From Bradyrhizobium diazoefficiens (lineage in GTDB: Bacteria > Pseudomonadota > Alphaproteobacteria > Rhizobiales > Xanthobacteraceae), in NCBI RefSeq assembly GCF_016612535.1, contig NZ_JAENXS010000002.1, positions 868,001-932,000 of the forward strand: 64,000 nt of DNA, in the 5' to 3' direction. The position numbers and the translations under genes were made by a program. Position 1 is the stretch's first letter, and each line of letters begins with the position of its first letter. Below, in pieces: positions 61,726 to 64,000 of this stretch. A model generated the notes under the pieces. That model saw only the letters and a program-made list of their open reading frames with translations. It was not told the DNA's origin and searched no databases.

Positions 61726-62591
61726 AGCTGATCGACGCGCTTACCAAGGACACGCCGCTGGCGACACGCCGCGAGATCACGCCGAAGCTCGGCTTTGCGC
61801 TGACCGTGCTGCTTGCGCTGGTCTGGCTGATCCCGTTCCTGTGGATGGGCGTGGCGACGCTGCGCCCGGCCTCCGACGGGATCAATCTGATGGCCGAGCT
61901 GATGCCGAGCCTAAAGCCGACGCTCGACAACATCAGAGATGCCTGGGAGATCGGCGATTTCCCGCGCTACTTCCTCAACACCACCATCATCTGCACCGGG
62001 ATCCTGCTGGTCCAGTTCTTCACCATCACACTGGCGGGCTTCGCGTTCGCGCGGCTCGACTTCGCCGGCAAGTCGCTGATCTTCTATTTGTTCCTGATGC
62101 AGCTGATGCTGGTGCCGGTGCTGCTGATCGTGCCGAATTTGCGCATCATCGCGCAATTCGGCCTCTACGACACGCTAGCCGGCGTGATGATGCCGTTCTT
62201 CGCCTCCGCCTTCGGCACCTTCCTGATGCGCCAGGCCTTCGAAGCCATACCGACCGAGCTGGAAGACGCCGCCCTGATCGACGGCGCCAGCCTGTTGCAG
62301 CGCATCCGCCACATCTACGTGCCGCTGTCGATCCCGAGCTTCTCGGCGTTCGCGATCATCTCCGTGACCAGCCATTGGAACGACTTCCTGTGGCCGCTGA
62401 TGGTGATCAATTCGCCGGACAAGCGGCCGCTCACGGTGGGCTTGTCCGTCTTCACTGCGACCGCGGAAGGCACGCAGGCCTGGGGCACCATCGCTGCCGG
62501 CACGCTGATGGTGATCGCGCCGCTGCTCATCACCTTCCTGATTTTCCAGAAGCGCTTCATCAGTTCTTTCGTCACCTCAGGCATCAAATAG
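61722..62591 (+). CDS. ABC transporter permease, UgpE/MalG-like
   Basis: A 289-aa partner permease: LVWLIPFLWMGVATLRP, FFTITLAGFAFARLDFAG, EAIPTELEDAALIDGASLLQ (EAA loop), SHWNDFLWPLMVIN (CUT1 family mark). The ATG overlaps the upstream stop (ATGA). Its C-terminus is complete, with the binding-protein gene 11 bp later. Confidence 0.93.
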   Translation: MKLIDALTKDTPLATRREITPKLGFALTVLLALVWLIPFLWMGVATLRPASDGINLMAELMPSLKPTLDNIRDAWEIGDFPRYFLNTTIICTGILLVQFFTITLAGFAFARLDFAGKSLIFYLFLMQLMLVPVLLIVPNLRIIAQFGLYDTLAGVMMPFFASAFGTFLMRQAFEAIPTELEDAALIDGASLLQRIRHIYVPLSIPSFSAFAIISVTSHWNDFLWPLMVINSPDKRPLTVGLSVFTATAEGTQAWGTIAAGTLMVIAPLLITFLIFQKRFISSFVTSGIK

Positions 62592-62602
62592 GAGATTTCT
62601 CG

Positions 62603-63934
62603 ATGCTGTTTTCCCGCAGGCTCATGCTCGGCCTCGCCATCGCAGGCACTATGGCAACTACCCTCGCCGTCCCGGCGATGGCCGAAGGTCCGACCGAGAT
62701 CGACCTGTTCTTTCCCGTGCCCGTCGACGGCAAGCTCGCCCGCGACATGGGCACGCTGATCAAGGAGTTCAACGACGGTCATCCCGACATCAAGGCGACC
62801 GCCGTCTACACCGGCTCCTATGACGACACGCTGATCAAGACGCGCGCCTCGATCAAGGCCGGCAAGCCGCCCGCCGCCGTGATCATGTCGGCGAATTTCC
62901 TGCTCGACATGCAGATCGAGAACGAGCTCACCAATCTCGACGGCCTGATCGCCGCCGACGGCACCACCAAGGATAAGTTCCTCGGGCAGTTCTTCCCGGC
63001 GCTGAGCGGCAACGCGGTGATCAACCGTTCGGTCTACGGCGTGCCGTTCCAGAATTCGACGCCGCTGCTTTACATCAACGCCGACAAGGCCAAGGAAGCC
63101 GGCCTCGATCCGAACAAGCCGCCGCAGACCTGGGCCGAGCTCACCGACTGGGCCAAGAAGCTCACCAAGCGCGAGGGCGACAAGGTGACCCAATGGGGCA
63201 TCGCGATCCCCTGCGCCTATGACTATTGCGGCTGGATGATGGAAACGCTCACCATGTCCAATGGCGGGCGCTACTACAACGAGGAGTTCGGTGGCGAGGT
63301 CTATTACGACACGCCCACGATGCTGGGCGCGCTGACCTGGTGGAACGATCTCGTCTCCAAGTACAAGGTCCACCCGCCCGGCGCCACGCCTGGTCCGGCC
63401 GTCAGCACCTCCTTCATCTCCGGCAATGCCGCGATGATGATGCTGTCGACGGGCTCGCTGACCTATGTGCGCGAGAACGCCAAGTTCAACTACAAGGTCG
63501 CCTTCATCCCGCGCAACGTCCGCAACGCCGTGCCGATCGGCGGCGCCTCGCTGATCATTCCGGCGGGCGTGGAAGCGGACAAGCAGAAGGCCGCCTGGAC
63601 GCTGATCAAGTGGATGACCTCGCCCGAGAAGAGCGCCTGGTGGAGCCGTGCCACCGGCTATTTCGCGCCCAACATGGCCGCCTACAAGACGCCTGACATG
63701 ATCGACTTCCTCAACAAGCACCCGGACGCCAAGACCGCCGTCGAGCAGCTCGACGTCGCCAAGCCCTGGTTTGCGACCTACAAGACCGTGCCGGTCCGCA
63801 AGAACCTCGAGGACGAGGTGATGCTGGTCCTCAACGGCAAGAAGCAGCCGAAGGAGGCGCTCGTCGCCGCCCAGAAGGCCGCCGACGAGACGCTGAAGCC
63901 ATACAACGCGGAGACGTCACTGAAGCTGCCGTAA
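62603..63934 (+). CDS. ABC transporter substrate-binding protein, UgpB-like
   Basis: A 443-aa periplasmic binding protein. Signal peptide (RLMLGLAIAGTMATTLAVPAMA), then EIDLFFPVPVDGKLARDMGT, FNDGHPDIKATAVYTGSYDD, GVPFQNSTPLLYINADKAKE, QTWAELTDWAKKLTKR, as in glycerol-3-phosphate binding proteins. A strong TAGGAGAT site precedes the ATG. No ATPase gene is within the window; one may lie beyond the right edge or be shared. Ligand inferred from family and the GpdQ-like neighbour. Confidence 0.93.
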   Translation: MLFSRRLMLGLAIAGTMATTLAVPAMAEGPTEIDLFFPVPVDGKLARDMGTLIKEFNDGHPDIKATAVYTGSYDDTLIKTRASIKAGKPPAAVIMSANFLLDMQIENELTNLDGLIAADGTTKDKFLGQFFPALSGNAVINRSVYGVPFQNSTPLLYINADKAKEAGLDPNKPPQTWAELTDWAKKLTKREGDKVTQWGIAIPCAYDYCGWMMETLTMSNGGRYYNEEFGGEVYYDTPTMLGALTWWNDLVSKYKVHPPGATPGPAVSTSFISGNAAMMMLSTGSLTYVRENAKFNYKVAFIPRNVRNAVPIGGASLIIPAGVEADKQKAAWTLIKWMTSPEKSAWWSRATGYFAPNMAAYKTPDMIDFLNKHPDAKTAVEQLDVAKPWFATYKTVPVRKNLEDEVMLVLNGKKQPKEALVAAQKAADETLKPYNAETSLKLP

Positions 63935-63944
63935 GACGGCTTCA

Positions 63945-63976
63945 GTAGGGTGGATTAGCCGAAGGCGTAATCCACC
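63945..63976. repeat. REP-like element, copy 4
   Basis: GTAGGGTGGATTAGCCGAAG followed by GCGTAATCCACC, 10 bp after the binding-protein stop. Same family as the copies flanking the RAYT gene. Confidence 0.88.
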
Positions 63977-64000
63977 AAAGACGTTCCGCGTGCGAGAAGA

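Noticed and set aside
60775..63934. Complete ABC importer
   Set aside because: Two permease genes and a binding-protein gene are present, but no ATPase gene lies in the window, so completeness cannot be claimed.

Overview
The window is GC-rich and densely coded, with short intergenic gaps, frequent 4-bp ATGA/GTGA start-stop overlaps and many GTG starts. It looks like chromosomal DNA of an alphaproteobacterium of the Bradyrhizobium type. Supporting signs are the glnII-type (eukaryote-like) glutamine synthetase next to a DUF2735 gene behind a sigma-54 promoter, a PsiF-repeat protein, several small rhizobial hypothetical proteins, GrlR-like proteins, and the dispersed palindromic elements typical of these genomes. 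No rRNA gene, intact tRNA gene, CRISPR array or prophage was seen.

Layout. 0-4 kb: an AraC regulator, then a DUF2336 - PilZ - HD-GYP operon that looks like a cyclic-di-GMP module. 4-9 kb: nitroreductase, two overlapping alpha/beta hydrolases, PsiF-like protein, periplasmic L-asparaginase, and a decayed metallo-beta-lactamase-fold gene end. 9-16.4 kb: ABC-F ATPase, a secreted hypothetical protein, and a three-gene molybdenum hydroxylase operon (Tat-exported molybdopterin subunit, 2Fe-2S subunit, di-heme cytochrome). 16.5-20.5 kb: small proteins, one small pseudogene, DUF4142 protein, Tat-like SDR, PAP2 phosphatase with two small DUF3147-like membrane proteins.

20.5-24.3 kb reads as an acquired or rearranged segment. 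It starts with a 102-bp element with perfect 16-bp inverted ends and a stub of a second cytochrome gene. It then holds a lower-GC cell-surface trio on the minus strand (3'-truncated acyltransferase, SGNH hydrolase, GT-C-like membrane protein) and ends near a diverged third copy of the inverted-repeat motif.

25-36 kb: cysteine synthase, Sel1-repeat protein, ModA-like binding protein, a duplicated GrlR-domain protein, glnII and its control region, MliC-like inhibitor, Tyr phosphatase, SDR, a toxin-antitoxin pair whose toxin is frameshifted, a second GrlR protein, DUF2161 nuclease-like protein, small enzymes and a GNAT protein. 36-43.5 kb: thioesterase; a compact kynurenine operon (formamidase, tryptophan 2,3-dioxygenase, kynureninase) turning tryptophan into anthranilate; an M20 deacylase; and a PNPOx-like gene divergent from a MocR regulator. 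43.5-50 kb: small secreted proteins, CreA, an L,D-transpeptidase with a dead second domain, exported glutathione peroxidase, polysaccharide deacetylase, RibD-like protein. 50-57.4 kb: DoxX, MaeB-type malic enzyme, a 655-aa membrane-anchored protein, AspS. 57.5-64 kb: SelO, a REP-associated tyrosine transposase flanked by copies of its likely REP element, and a metallophosphoesterase placed with a Ugp-like ABC transporter.

No clearly new multi-gene system is evident. The strongest leads are the RAYT/REP family (four loci here), the frameshifted toxin, the bounded island at 20.5-24.3 kb, the transpeptidase with a Cys-less duplicate domain, and an unexplained 18-bp perfect hairpin at 44.6 kb.
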